NCBI GenBank assembly: GCA_963747715.1
Contig: CAVVGB010000009.1
Coordinates: forward strand, 434,001 to 498,000
Direction of reading: 5' to 3'
DNA length: 64,000 nt
DNA from: CAVVGB01 sp963747715
GTDB taxonomy: Bacteria; Actinomycetota; Thermoleophilia; Gaiellales; Gaiellaceae
Translations under genes and position numbers: made by a program
Notes under the pieces: model-generated
Database searches by the model: none
Told to the model about the DNA's origin: nothing
Seen by the model: the letters and a program-made list of their open reading frames with translations, nothing else
Shown here: positions 42,083 through 49,982 of the stretch, piece by piece
How the letters are laid out: every line of letters begins with the position of its first letter
Position numbering within the stretch: the first letter of the stretch is position 1

Positions 42083-42936
42083 TCACGGACGCGCCGGAGC
42101 TCCGACGTGCTCTCGACGAGGGCGCCACGCTGCCGGCGGACTGGTACTGGGACAGCGACGTCGCGCGCCTCGAGGAGGAGCGGATCTTCGCGCGCTCGTG
42201 GCAGTACGTCGGGCCCGCGGAGCGCGGGGCGCGTCCACCGGCGGGAGCGAAGGTCGAGACCTGGGGCCCGCTCGTCTTCGCCAACAACGATCCGGACGCG
42301 CCTCCGCTGGCCGAAACCCTCGGCGAGGTTCCGGGAATCGTCGCCTCGGGCGGCGTCGACGTCGGCGAGCTCCGCTTCCGCGAGCGGGTCGAGTGGGAGA
42401 TTCCCGCCAACTGGAAGGTGGCGATCGAGAACTACCTCGAGTGCTACCACTGCCCGGTCGCACATCCCGGGTTCAGCAAGGTGATGGACGTCGATCCAGA
42501 CGCTTACCTCTTGCGCTCGCACGGGGTTTGCTCGACGCAGCTGGCGCCCGTGAAGGAATCAGCACGCTCAGGGAAGGGGCCCGCGTACGTAGCGAACGGT
42601 GCGGTCACGCAGGCGCAGTACCACTTCGTCTGGCCGAACACGACGGTGAACGTCGAGGCGGGGCCGATGAACATGTCGGTCGACATCACGCGGCCGGGAG
42701 GCGCAGAGCGCACGGTCGGCTTGACCGACTACTACTTCGCGGAAGGCGTCGACGACGAGACAGTGCGCGGGATCATGGAGTTCGCGAACCAGGTCGGTCT
42801 GGAAGACGCAGCGCTCGTCGCGTCGGTGCAGCGAGGCCTCGGCTCCGGGATGATCCCCCACGGACGCCTGCTGCTCTCGAGCGAGCACCTGATCCAGCAC
42901 TTCCAGAGTCTCGTCTTCGCCGCGCTTACGCGCTGA
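42079..42936 (+). CDS. Ring-hydroxylating/betaine-monooxygenase-like oxygenase lacking its Rieske domain
   Basis: A 285-aa protein; homologous alpha subunits are roughly 370-430 aa. The first ~45 residues (LPADWYWDSDVARLEEERIF, then SWQYVG) match the family N-terminus, but the text then jumps to KVETWGPLVFANNDPDAPPL, which in relatives follows the Rieske domain. The C-x-H...C-x2-H cluster motif is absent in all frames. The catalytic domain is intact: ENYLECYHCPVAHP gives His124 and His129, Asp243 (QVGLEDAAL) completes the iron site, and VQRGLGSG and HFQSLV follow as in choline/glycine-betaine monooxygenases. GTG 42079 overlaps the ACAD stop. There is no ferredoxin or reductase gene nearby. 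It overlaps the convergent synthetase by 11 bp. Confidence 0.85.
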   Translation: MITDAPELRRALDEGATLPADWYWDSDVARLEEERIFARSWQYVGPAERGARPPAGAKVETWGPLVFANNDPDAPPLAETLGEVPGIVASGGVDVGELRFRERVEWEIPANWKVAIENYLECYHCPVAHPGFSKVMDVDPDAYLLRSHGVCSTQLAPVKESARSGKGPAYVANGAVTQAQYHFVWPNTTVNVEAGPMNMSVDITRPGGAERTVGLTDYYFAEGVDDETVRGIMEFANQVGLEDAALVASVQRGLGSGMIPHGRLLLSSEHLIQHFQSLVFAALTR

Positions 42937-44968
42937 GCACGACGCGGGCGTCGAGCCCGAGGGCGCCCGTCGGCGTGACGAGCAGCGGGTTGATCTCGAT
43001 CTCTTGCAGGTTCGCCCGCGACGCCGCCACGTGTGAGAGCGCGGCCGCCGCCCGCGCAGCCGCCGCGAGGTCGAGCGGGCGCCGTCCCCGCGTCCCCTCC
43101 AGCAAGGGTGCGGCGCGCAGGGACCGGATGAGCCCCTCGGCTTCGTCGGCCGAGACCGGGGCGAGCGCGACCGCGACGTCGGCGAGAACCTCGGCGTAGA
43201 GGCCGCCCACCCCGACGAGCAACACCGGGCCGAAGCGCGCGTCCCGGCGCGCCCCGACGATCAGCTCGATTCCCTCCTCGACCGGGGCCATGCGTTCCAC
43301 GGAGAACCCTTCCGAGGCCACCGCCGACATCCGGGACAGCGCCGCTTCCAGCTCCTCGGGCCCGCCGATCCCAACTGCGACACCGCCGACGTCGGACTTG
43401 TGCAAGGGCCCCACCGCCTTGAGCACGACCGGGTAGCCGAGCGCCTCGGCCGCCGCGAGCGCCTCGGCCGGCGTGCCGGCGGCTTGTGCCTTGGCAAAGT
43501 CGATTCCGGCGCGCGCGAGCACCTCCCGCGCCGGCCAGTAGCTCTCCGCGAGAGCGGAGTCTTTCTCGGGGTCCGGCAGGTCCGGCACGCCGGGCGGCGT
43601 GCGTTCCGTGCGGTCGGCGAGGCGCGCCAGCACGCGGACGACGGCGTCCACGTCGTCGTAGACGGGCACACCGGCGCCGCGCAGCGCATCGGCGGCCGGC
43701 GAGCGCGGATACATCGTGTGCACGAGAAACGGCCGCTGCGCGGACTGCGCGGAAGCCGCGAGCTCGCGGGCGACCTCGACCTCGCGCTCCCCGAGCGCGG
43801 GCGAGTACTCGGCATAGCCGCCGAGGTAACCGGTCAGGACGACCGCGTCGAATTCCGGGCGCTCGAGGAACACCGCGGTGGCGGCGGGAAAGCTCGCGAG
43901 GTCCTCGTCGTCGACGAGGTCGAGCGGGTTGGCGGCCGTCGCGCCCGCCGGCAGCGTCGGCGCGAGCGCCTCGGCGAGCTCGTCCGTGACGGGAGGGAGC
44001 TCGAGCCCGTGGGCGACGGCCAGGTCGGCCGCCAGCGCTGAGTGGCCTCCCCCGTCCGACACGATCGCGGTGCGCCGTCCGCCCGGCACGCGTCCGGCCG
44101 CGAGCGCCTGCGCGAGCTCGACGAGCTCCTTCGGCGACGAGACGAGGTCGACGCCGGCGGCGCGGCACGCCGCCTCGATCGCAACGCGGTCGCTGACGAG
44201 CGCGCCCGTGTGGGAGCGCGCTGCGCGCGCGCCTGCTTCGCTCGCACCGACGGTGAGAAGCACGACGGGCTTTCCGGACGAGACCGCGGCGTGCGCCGCA
44301 CCTGCGAAGTCACGGCCGTCCTTGAAGTCCTCGCAGTAGAGGGCGATCAGGCGCGTCGGCTCGTGCGCGGTCAGGTCGCGGACGAAATCGGCCGCGTTCA
44401 GGTCTGCCTGGTTGCCGATCGAGACGAAGCGCGAGAAGCCGACTCCGGCTTCGGCCGCCAGAAGCCCGACCTCGATCGCGACGTTGCCGCTCTGCGACAC
44501 GAGCCCGATCGAGCCGCTCGGCATGTCGTTCGTGCTGAGCTCGAGCTCGGTCGCGGCGTCGATCAGCCCCATGCAGTTGGGGCCGACGAGCACCGCGCCG
44601 GCGGCGCGCACCCGCTCGACGATCGCGCTCTCGTAGGCGCGTCCTTCCGCGCCCGTCTCCCCCATCCCCGCGGTGATGCCGACGAGCCCGCGCGCGCCCC
44701 GTTCGAGGGCCGTCTCGACAGCGTCGGCGAAGCCGGCAGCCGGAACCGCGAGGACGACGAGCTCGGCCGCCTCGGGCAGCTCGTCGAGTGAGCGATACGC
44801 GCGCCGGCCGAGGATCTCGCCGCCGTTTCGGTTCACGAGGAAGACCGGCCTGAGCCGCTCCCCCTTTACCGCGTTGCGGGCGAGCCAGTGGCCCCACTTG
44901 GCGGAGTCGTTCGAGGCGCCCACGATCGCGACCGAGCGCGGCTCGAAGAGGGGGCGGAGATCGCGCAC
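42926..44968 (-). CDS. NDP-forming acyl-CoA synthetase (acetyl-CoA synthetase ADP-forming type)
   Basis: A 680-aa fused alpha-beta acyl-CoA synthetase. The CoA-binding domain starts SVAIVGASNDSAKWGHW. GPNCMGLID and GLVSQSGNVA follow, and ARSHTGAL carries the phosphohistidine. The last third is an ATP-grasp domain (AGIDFAKAQAAGTPAEALAA, VVLKAVGPLHKSDVGGVAVG, LQEIEINPLLV). These enzymes interconvert acyl-CoA plus NDP and acid plus NTP. The acyl group is unknown, but the position facing the ACAD and oxygenase genes suggests activation of a catabolic acid. The GTG start at 44968 has GGGAGA about 8 nt upstream. Confidence 0.86.
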   Translation of the reverse strand: MRDLRPLFEPRSVAIVGASNDSAKWGHWLARNAVKGERLRPVFLVNRNGGEILGRRAYRSLDELPEAAELVVLAVPAAGFADAVETALERGARGLVGITAGMGETGAEGRAYESAIVERVRAAGAVLVGPNCMGLIDAATELELSTNDMPSGSIGLVSQSGNVAIEVGLLAAEAGVGFSRFVSIGNQADLNAADFVRDLTAHEPTRLIALYCEDFKDGRDFAGAAHAAVSSGKPVVLLTVGASEAGARAARSHTGALVSDRVAIEAACRAAGVDLVSSPKELVELAQALAAGRVPGGRRTAIVSDGGGHSALAADLAVAHGLELPPVTDELAEALAPTLPAGATAANPLDLVDDEDLASFPAATAVFLERPEFDAVVLTGYLGGYAEYSPALGEREVEVARELAASAQSAQRPFLVHTMYPRSPAADALRGAGVPVYDDVDAVVRVLARLADRTERTPPGVPDLPDPEKDSALAESYWPAREVLARAGIDFAKAQAAGTPAEALAAAEALGYPVVLKAVGPLHKSDVGGVAVGIGGPEELEAALSRMSAVASEGFSVERMAPVEEGIELIVGARRDARFGPVLLVGVGGLYAEVLADVAVALAPVSADEAEGLIRSLRAAPLLEGTRGRRPLDLAAAARAAAALSHVAASRANLQEIEINPLLVTPTGALGLDARVVLSA

Positions 44969-45014
44969 CGGGCGATTCTCCCATGGCGAAAAGGGGCCCG
45001 CAGACCACTGAGCT

Positions 45015-46044
45015 ATGGTCAGACGCGTGGACGATGTCCGCGCGTTTCTCGATGCGACCGAAGCGTTCTTCAGCGCGCTCGCGTCCGTCGGCTGGGGTGC
45101 ACTCCTCCTCGGGGTCGCTCTTCCACGTCGTCAAGCTCGCCCTGCGCGTCCGCGGATGGCAGAACATCCTGCGGGCCTCGTATCCCGCCGAGCGCGTGTC
45201 GTACGGCGGCGTGTTCGGCGCCTACATCGCCGGCGTAGGCGTCAATTCGATCGCGCCCGCCCGGGCCGGCGACGTCGTCAAGCTCTACCTCGCCAAGCGG
45301 CGAGTGCGGCACTCCACGTACCCGACGCTCACTTCGACCCTCGTCGTCGAGACGCTGTTCGACTTCGTGGTGGCGACGGCGCTCTTCCTCTACGCGATCA
45401 AGCTCGGGATCCTTCCGGGCGTCCCCGACCTCCCCGCTCTTCCAGCCTTCGACTGGTCGTTCGTCATCGAGCATCCGCGCCTCGCCGCGCTCCTCGGCAG
45501 CATCATCCTCGCGGGCATCCTCATCTTCACCGCGTGGGCGTCCCGACGCGTGACGGCGTTCCGCGCGAAGGTGAGCCAAGGCTTCGACGTCCTGCGGCAT
45601 CGCAGGGTGTTCCTCACGCAGGTCGTGTCGTGGCAGGCTGCAAGTTGGATCGCGCGCGCACTCTCCGTCTACTTCTTCCTGCGCGCGTTCCACGTTGACG
45701 CGACGGTCGAGACGACCGCAGCCGTTCTCGTAGTGCAGGGGCTCTCGACCATGCTCCCGTTCACGCCGGGCGGTCTCGGAACCCAGCAAGCGGTGCTCCT
45801 CTTTGCGCTATCGGGTGCCGCCGCGCGCAGCACGATCCTCGCCTTCAGCGTGGGCATGCAGCTCGTGACGGTCGTGGTGAACGTCATCCTCGGCTTCGGC
45901 GCCATCGCGGTGATGATGCGGACGCTCCGCTGGCGCGGGCGCGTCTTTGCGCCTGAGGAAGGGCTTGCTAGTGGGACGGCGACGTCGCCGACCGCTCCGA
46001 CCGAGCCAACCGGGTCACCGTCGAAATCAACTCTTCGAGGGTGA
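45015..46044 (+). pseudogene. LPG-synthase TM-region/UPF0104 membrane protein interrupted by an apparent 1-nt frameshift
   Basis: The N-terminal part (from ATG 45015: VRAFLDATEAFFSALASVGWGALLLG) and the rest (FHVVKLALRVRGWQNILRA, NSIAPARAGDVVKLYLAKRR, LPFTPGGLGTQQAVLLFALS) lie in different frames. They join smoothly if one G is removed from the GGGG run at 45112-45115, giving ALLLG-SLFHVV. The remainder has about seven membrane helices and the PG-G-G motif of the flippase-like/LPG-synthase TM family. The C-terminal ~25 residues run across the response-regulator gene on the other strand. It could be a true pseudogene, a programmed shift, or a homopolymer sequencing error; the last is plausible because the downstream codon use is normal. 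Confidence 0.75.
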
Positions 46045-46366
46045 AGGGCTTCCGGATGGTGGCGTCGCCGACCACGTCCGCGGCGTCACGCGAATAGAGG
46101 CCGCTTCCCGTCAGGAAGGCGACGGGGATCCCCGGTCGCGTCTCCTTCAGCGTGCGGGCGATGTCCATGCCGTCCCGGTCACCGAGATGGATGTCGAGGA
46201 GCAGCAGGGCAAACTCTTCGTCCGTCGCCATGAGACGTTCGACCTCCTCCCCGGAATCGGCCTCGAAAACGCGGAAGCCCTCGAGCTCGAGGTTGACGCG
46301 GCAAAGCATGCGCATCGCAGCGTCGTCGTCCGCGACGAGGACGGCCGGGAGGTCCTGGGCGACCAT
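45968..46366 (-). CDS. Stand-alone response regulator receiver (CheY-like)
   Basis: A 132-aa single receiver domain: acidic pocket ADDD (13-15), phospho-acceptor Asp58 in LLLDIHLGD, the VAFLTGSG switch Ser/Thr region, and conserved Lys in TIRKPF. No output domain is present. ATG 46366 was chosen because the receiver starts a few residues later; an in-frame extension upstream is out of character. No histidine kinase is nearby. Its 3' end overlaps the convergent membrane-protein gene by 77 bp. Confidence 0.85.
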   Translation of the reverse strand: MVAQDLPAVLVADDDAAMRMLCRVNLELEGFRVFEADSGEEVERLMATDEEFALLLLDIHLGDRDGMDIARTLKETRPGIPVAFLTGSGLYSRDAADVVGDATIRKPFTLEELISTVTRLARSERSATSPSH

Positions 46367-46402
46367 CGGCCTCGAGTGTAACCGCGTATCATCAGCCCCT
46401 GC

Positions 46403-47005
46403 ATGGAACGGACCGTGCGGGCAGGCGAGGGACAGGCGTACGCGGTCGCCGTCGCGAGCCTGTGGGAACGCATCGGATCCGTCCTCGTCCGCCTGGAACG
46501 GATCGCCGACTCGCCGACGGACCTCGTGGAGAGCGACCTGCTCGAGGAGCTGCCCGGGCTTCAGTACCGCCTCCATTCCGGCGCCGAGCTCGCCGTCGGC
46601 ATCGACCCACCGCCCGCCGCGGCGGGCGCCCACGCCGACCTCGTCGGCGCCCTCGCCGAGGCGCGCGACGCGACCGCCGAGATGGCGGGGGCACTCGAGA
46701 CCGGCGACCCCGAGCTGATCCAGGCGCTGCTCCCGGAGTGGCGCGGAAGCCTCTTTCGGGTGCGCCTCGCGAGGCTCCGGGCCCTCGAGCGGCCGATCCC
46801 CCAGGCCCGGCCGGAGCCTTCCGGTGCGTCGCAGCGCCGCCAGCCGCGCGTTCCCGAAAAGACGCCGCTCTCGGCGATCGCCGCCACGGTTCTCGTCCTC
46901 GGGGGAGCACTCCTCTTCACTGCCGGCGCCGTTCTCGTCGCGTGGCCGCTGTGGGCTGCGGGCCTCGCGCTCTTCGCCGGGGGATTCATTCTGTACCGCC
47001 CGTAA
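46403..47005 (+). CDS. Membrane protein with a C-terminal helical hairpin, unknown function
   Basis: A 200-aa protein. The N-terminal ~120 residues are soluble and helix-rich with many Leu and Glu/Arg (SLWERIGSVLVRLERIA). A Pro/Arg linker follows, then two closely spaced hydrophobic helices (SAIAATVLVLGGALLFTAGA and VAWPLWAAGLALFAGG) end the protein. I do not recognise the family. It is divergent from the response regulator by 36 bp, which could mean shared control. GC3 is high throughout. Confidence 0.65.
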   Translation: MERTVRAGEGQAYAVAVASLWERIGSVLVRLERIADSPTDLVESDLLEELPGLQYRLHSGAELAVGIDPPPAAAGAHADLVGALAEARDATAEMAGALETGDPELIQALLPEWRGSLFRVRLARLRALERPIPQARPEPSGASQRRQPRVPEKTPLSAIAATVLVLGGALLFTAGAVLVAWPLWAAGLALFAGGFILYRP

Positions 47006-47112
47006 CCGCGTTCCCGCCGACTCCGTTTAGCGCTTAGATATCGGATGCACGGAGTGTCCAATGCACGGGGTTAAACCGGTTCAACGCGAAGACAGCCGCT
47101 GGTTTCCGCGGC

Positions 47113-48441
47113 CTACGGCCGAGTTTCGTCGGCGCGCGTGGCGGGCGTTCCAGGCCTCCCTGGACCGCCACCTCCGTCGTCGCCGGCACTGAGGGCGGCG
47201 TCGAGGCGGGCGAGCGTTTCGTCGCGCCCGAGGAGCTCGATGCTCTCGAAGAGACCGGGCGAGATCTTCGACCCGGTCACGGCGATGCGAATCGGCTGAA
47301 AGGCCTGCCGCGGTTTCAGGTCGAGCCCCTCGGCGAGCGCGCGTAGGGCAGCCTCGATCCGCTCGGCGTCGAAGGGCTCGAGCGCCGCGAGCTCGTCGCG
47401 CGTTTTCGCGAGGACGGCACCTGCGCTGTCGAGCTCTGCTCCGTCGGGCTCGACCCGCCGGAAGAGAAAGCCGGCGAACGTCTCGTACTCGCCGAGCGTC
47501 GCGATCTTCTCCTGCACGAGCGGCACGGAGCGCCGGACGAGCTCCTCGTCCAGCGCGGTGTCCTGCTCGCGCAGATACGCGAGCAGCGTGTCCCCGTACT
47601 CGTCCTCGGACAGCGCACGCAGGTAGACGCCGTTCATCCACTCGAGCTTCGCGTAGTCGAAGACAGCCGGGCTCGAGCCGACACGCACGAGCGTGAAATG
47701 GCGAACGAGCTCGTCGCCGCTGAAGAGCGTCGTCTTGTCGTCGTAGCTCCAGCCGAGCAGCGCGAGGTAGTTCATGAGCGCCGGAGCGACGTAGCCCTCG
47801 CGCCGAAACTCCTCGACGGAGACGGCGCCGTGTCGCTTGGAGAGCTTGCGGCCGTCGGTTCCGAAGACGTTGGGGACATGCGCGTAGACGGGGGCGGCCG
47901 CGCCCATCGCCTGGAGCAGGAGGATCTGCTTCGGCGTGTTCGAGACGTGGTCCTCGCCGCGGATGACGTGCGTGATGCCGCCGTCGGCATCGTCGACGGG
48001 TGCTGCGAAGTTGTACGTTGGCGTGCCGTCGCTTCGGAGGAGGACGAAGTCCTCGACGCTCTTGTTCTCCACCTCGATCCGGCCCTTGACCGCGTCCTCC
48101 CAGGCCGTCGTGCCCTCGTCGGGAGCGCGGAGCCGGACGGCGCCCTCGTCCTCGTAGGCCTTGTCCTCTGCAACCAATGCCTGCGCGACCTCGCGATGCC
48201 GCTCGAGCCGGTCGAGCTGGAAGGCCACGTCCTCGTCCCAGTCGAGACCGAGCCAGGAGAGCGAGCTCTGGATTTGCTCGACCGACTTCTCCACCTCGCG
48301 GCTCTGGTCGGTGTTCTCGATGCGGACGAGAAAGACGCCGCCCTCGTGGCGGGCGAAGAGCCAGTTGAAGAGCGCCGTGCGGACGCCGCCGATGTGCAGA
48401 AAGCCGGTCGGGCTCGGCGCGAAGCGGACGCGAACGCTCAC
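47113..48441 (-). CDS. gltX: Glutamyl-tRNA synthetase
   Basis: A 442-aa class I aminoacyl-tRNA synthetase. RFAPSPTGFLHIGGVRTALF contains the HIGH motif (HIGG, residues 16-19) and GRKLSKRHGAVS the KMSKS motif; VIRGEDHVSNTPKQILLLQA and VPNVFGTDGRKLSK are typical of GluRS. It charges tRNA-Glu (and possibly tRNA-Gln for an amidotransferase route, which cannot be judged here). The C-terminal ~25 residues (GDDGGGGPGRPGTPATRA) look like a disordered tail. The GTG start at 48441 faces the nfo gene, and the intervening region contains a strong structured element. Confidence 0.93.
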   Translation of the reverse strand: MSVRVRFAPSPTGFLHIGGVRTALFNWLFARHEGGVFLVRIENTDQSREVEKSVEQIQSSLSWLGLDWDEDVAFQLDRLERHREVAQALVAEDKAYEDEGAVRLRAPDEGTTAWEDAVKGRIEVENKSVEDFVLLRSDGTPTYNFAAPVDDADGGITHVIRGEDHVSNTPKQILLLQAMGAAAPVYAHVPNVFGTDGRKLSKRHGAVSVEEFRREGYVAPALMNYLALLGWSYDDKTTLFSGDELVRHFTLVRVGSSPAVFDYAKLEWMNGVYLRALSEDEYGDTLLAYLREQDTALDEELVRRSVPLVQEKIATLGEYETFAGFLFRRVEPDGAELDSAGAVLAKTRDELAALEPFDAERIEAALRALAEGLDLKPRQAFQPIRIAVTGSKISPGLFESIELLGRDETLARLDAALSAGDDGGGGPGRPGTPATRADETRP

Positions 48442-48486
48442 GGTACGGTGCTACCGGTCACCGAACCGCAGATCTGACGGCGAAAA

Positions 48487-48560
48487 GCGAGTCAGGCAAG
48501 GACGCAGGGAGCTCGCGTATTTGACCAATACGTGAGCGACTGAGGACGAAGCCTGACGAC
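48487..48560. other. Nested stem-loop element between gltX and nfo (possible structured RNA or dispersed repeat)
   Basis: A 7-bp outer stem pairs 48491-48497 (GTCAGGC) with 48551-48557. Within it an 11-bp stem pairs 48511-48521 with 48527-48537 around a TGACC loop, perfect if one G-U pair is allowed. The two internal single-stranded flanks both contain GGACG. It lies 46-116 nt before gltX on one strand and 65-131 nt before nfo on the other, so it could act in either leader, or be a palindromic genomic repeat. The strand is undetermined. Confidence 0.5.
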
Positions 48561-48621
48561 GCTTTGCAGCAGTCCAGAATGCGGTAGAGGTGGCCGGTGG
48601 CACTGTTTGTATCGTAGTGCG

Positions 48622-49548
48622 GTGCTCGCCGGCGCCCACGTCTCGACCTCGGGCGGTATCCATACGGCCATCGACCGGATCGAGGCGATCGACGGCGAGG
48701 CGGTCCAGATCTTCACGCAGAGCCCGCGGGCGTGGCGCCCGACGAACCACGATCCCGCCAACTTCGAGCGGTTCAAGAAGCGGCGGGCAGAAGCGAACAT
48801 CCGCGGCGTGGTCTGTCACGCGGTCTATCTCGTCAACCTCGCTGCGCCCGACGACGAGATCTACGAGAAGTCGGTGGCGACGCTCGAGAACACGGTCGAC
48901 GTCGCCTGCGCGATCGAGGCGGACGGCGTCGTCTTCCACGTCGGCTCCCACCTGGGGGCGGGTCTGGAGACCGGGCTCGAACGCGCCGTGCCTGCGCTGG
49001 AGCGCACCCTCGAGCGCTGCTCGGACACGACCTGGCTCCTGATGGAGAACTCGGCCGGCGCCGGCGGGACGATCGGCCGCTCCGTGGAGGAGCTGGCGGT
49101 CCTCTTCGAGCGCCTCGATCGTCACCCCCACCTGGGGATCTGTCTCGACTCCTGCCACCTGTGGGTGTCGGGGGTGGACGTGACCGAACGCAAGGCGCTC
49201 GACGCCCTCCTCGCCGAGGTCGACGACAGGATCGGGCTCGACCGCCTGCGGGCGGTCCACGTGAACGACGCGGCCGCCCCGATCGGATCGAACCGCGACC
49301 GACACGCCAACATCGGCGAGGGCGTCCTGGGCGACAAGCTCTCCGTGTTCGTGCGCCATCCGAAGCTGAAAGGGCTACCGGCCTTTCTCGAGGTCCCGGG
49401 CAAGGACGGTCACGGGCCGGACGCGGACGAGATCCGCAAGCTGAAAGCCCTCCGCGACGGCGGAGGGAAGGCTAAGCGGTCGCGTCCGTCCGGTCGATCA
49501 CGCGGAACGAAGGCTCGCCCCGCGGCAACTCGGAAAACTCGGGGTTGA
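48622..49548 (+). CDS. nfo: Endonuclease IV (AP endonuclease)
   Basis: A protein of about 308 aa. LAGAHVSTSGGI at the start, VVFHVGSHLGAGLE, LLMENSAGAGGTIG, LGICLDSCHLWVSG, AVHVNDAAAPIGSNRDRHANIGEG and FLEVPGKDGHGPD are the standard zinc-ligand motifs of Nfo. It cleaves DNA 5' to abasic sites in base-excision repair. GTG 48622 was preferred over TTG 48607 because the family begins with this 'GAHVS' strand. The last ~25 residues (KAKRSRPSGRSRGTKARPAA) are a basic extension beyond the usual length. It overlaps the convergent Cys-rich gene by 77 bp. Confidence 0.9.
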   Translation: MLAGAHVSTSGGIHTAIDRIEAIDGEAVQIFTQSPRAWRPTNHDPANFERFKKRRAEANIRGVVCHAVYLVNLAAPDDEIYEKSVATLENTVDVACAIEADGVVFHVGSHLGAGLETGLERAVPALERTLERCSDTTWLLMENSAGAGGTIGRSVEELAVLFERLDRHPHLGICLDSCHLWVSGVDVTERKALDALLAEVDDRIGLDRLRAVHVNDAAAPIGSNRDRHANIGEGVLGDKLSVFVRHPKLKGLPAFLEVPGKDGHGPDADEIRKLKALRDGGGKAKRSRPSGRSRGTKARPAATRKTRG

Positions 49549-49903
49549 CGCAGCCGAGCTCGTCGGCGCGGTTCTCGTAGCAGCTCGCAACCTCTGACTT
49601 GCACATCGGGAGCGGCTGACGCACGGTCCTCACCGCGCCGAACCCGCCTTTGCGGAACTGCGCCTCTTGGATCGCGTCGAGATCTATCTCGACGCCGTAG
49701 ACCTTCTGCATGCAGCCGACGTACGTGCGTCCGAGCTCCTGGTAGGCGTAGAGGAAGGGACAGGAGCGCTCGACGCACGCGGCCGGGTACACGACCTTGT
49801 CGCAGTGCACGCTGCAGCGTCTGCACTGGGTCTCGTCCTGGGGCCTTAAGGGAAGCTCGGAGGCGAGTGGGAGCCGCCGCTGCACGCTGTGGATTGTTAG
49901 CAC
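49472..49903 (-). CDS. Cysteine-rich protein of unknown function, probable metal or Fe-S site
   Basis: A protein of about 143 aa with CRRCSVHC near residue 25, CVERSCPFLYAYQELG, YVGCMQKVYGVEIDLDAIQ, and CKSEVASCYENRADELGC. The spacing C-x2-C-x3-C then C-x4-C suggests zinc or iron-sulfur binding. The other conserved-looking feature is the FGAVRTVRQPLPMC stretch. I do not recognise the family. The start is uncertain (GTG 49903 assumed, with GGGGGA just upstream; TTG 49921 possible). The last 25 codons are antisense to the end of nfo, yet both reading frames keep good codon bias. Confidence 0.68.
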   Translation of the reverse strand: MLTIHSVQRRLPLASELPLRPQDETQCRRCSVHCDKVVYPAACVERSCPFLYAYQELGRTYVGCMQKVYGVEIDLDAIQEAQFRKGGFGAVRTVRQPLPMCKSEVASCYENRADELGCVNPEFSELPRGEPSFRVIDRTDATA

Positions 49904-49982
49904 GGTCCCCCGGCACCGCAAGACTTGACATGCCCGGTCGCGGGGTGTAGTGGCCCTGTGGATAACTCCCGGCCGGGCCCTG

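Noticed and set aside
42107..42484. Missing Rieske domain hidden in another frame
   Set aside because: The other plus frames over 42107-42484 are Arg/Ser-rich without any C-x-H or C-x2-H motif, so a frameshift does not explain the loss.
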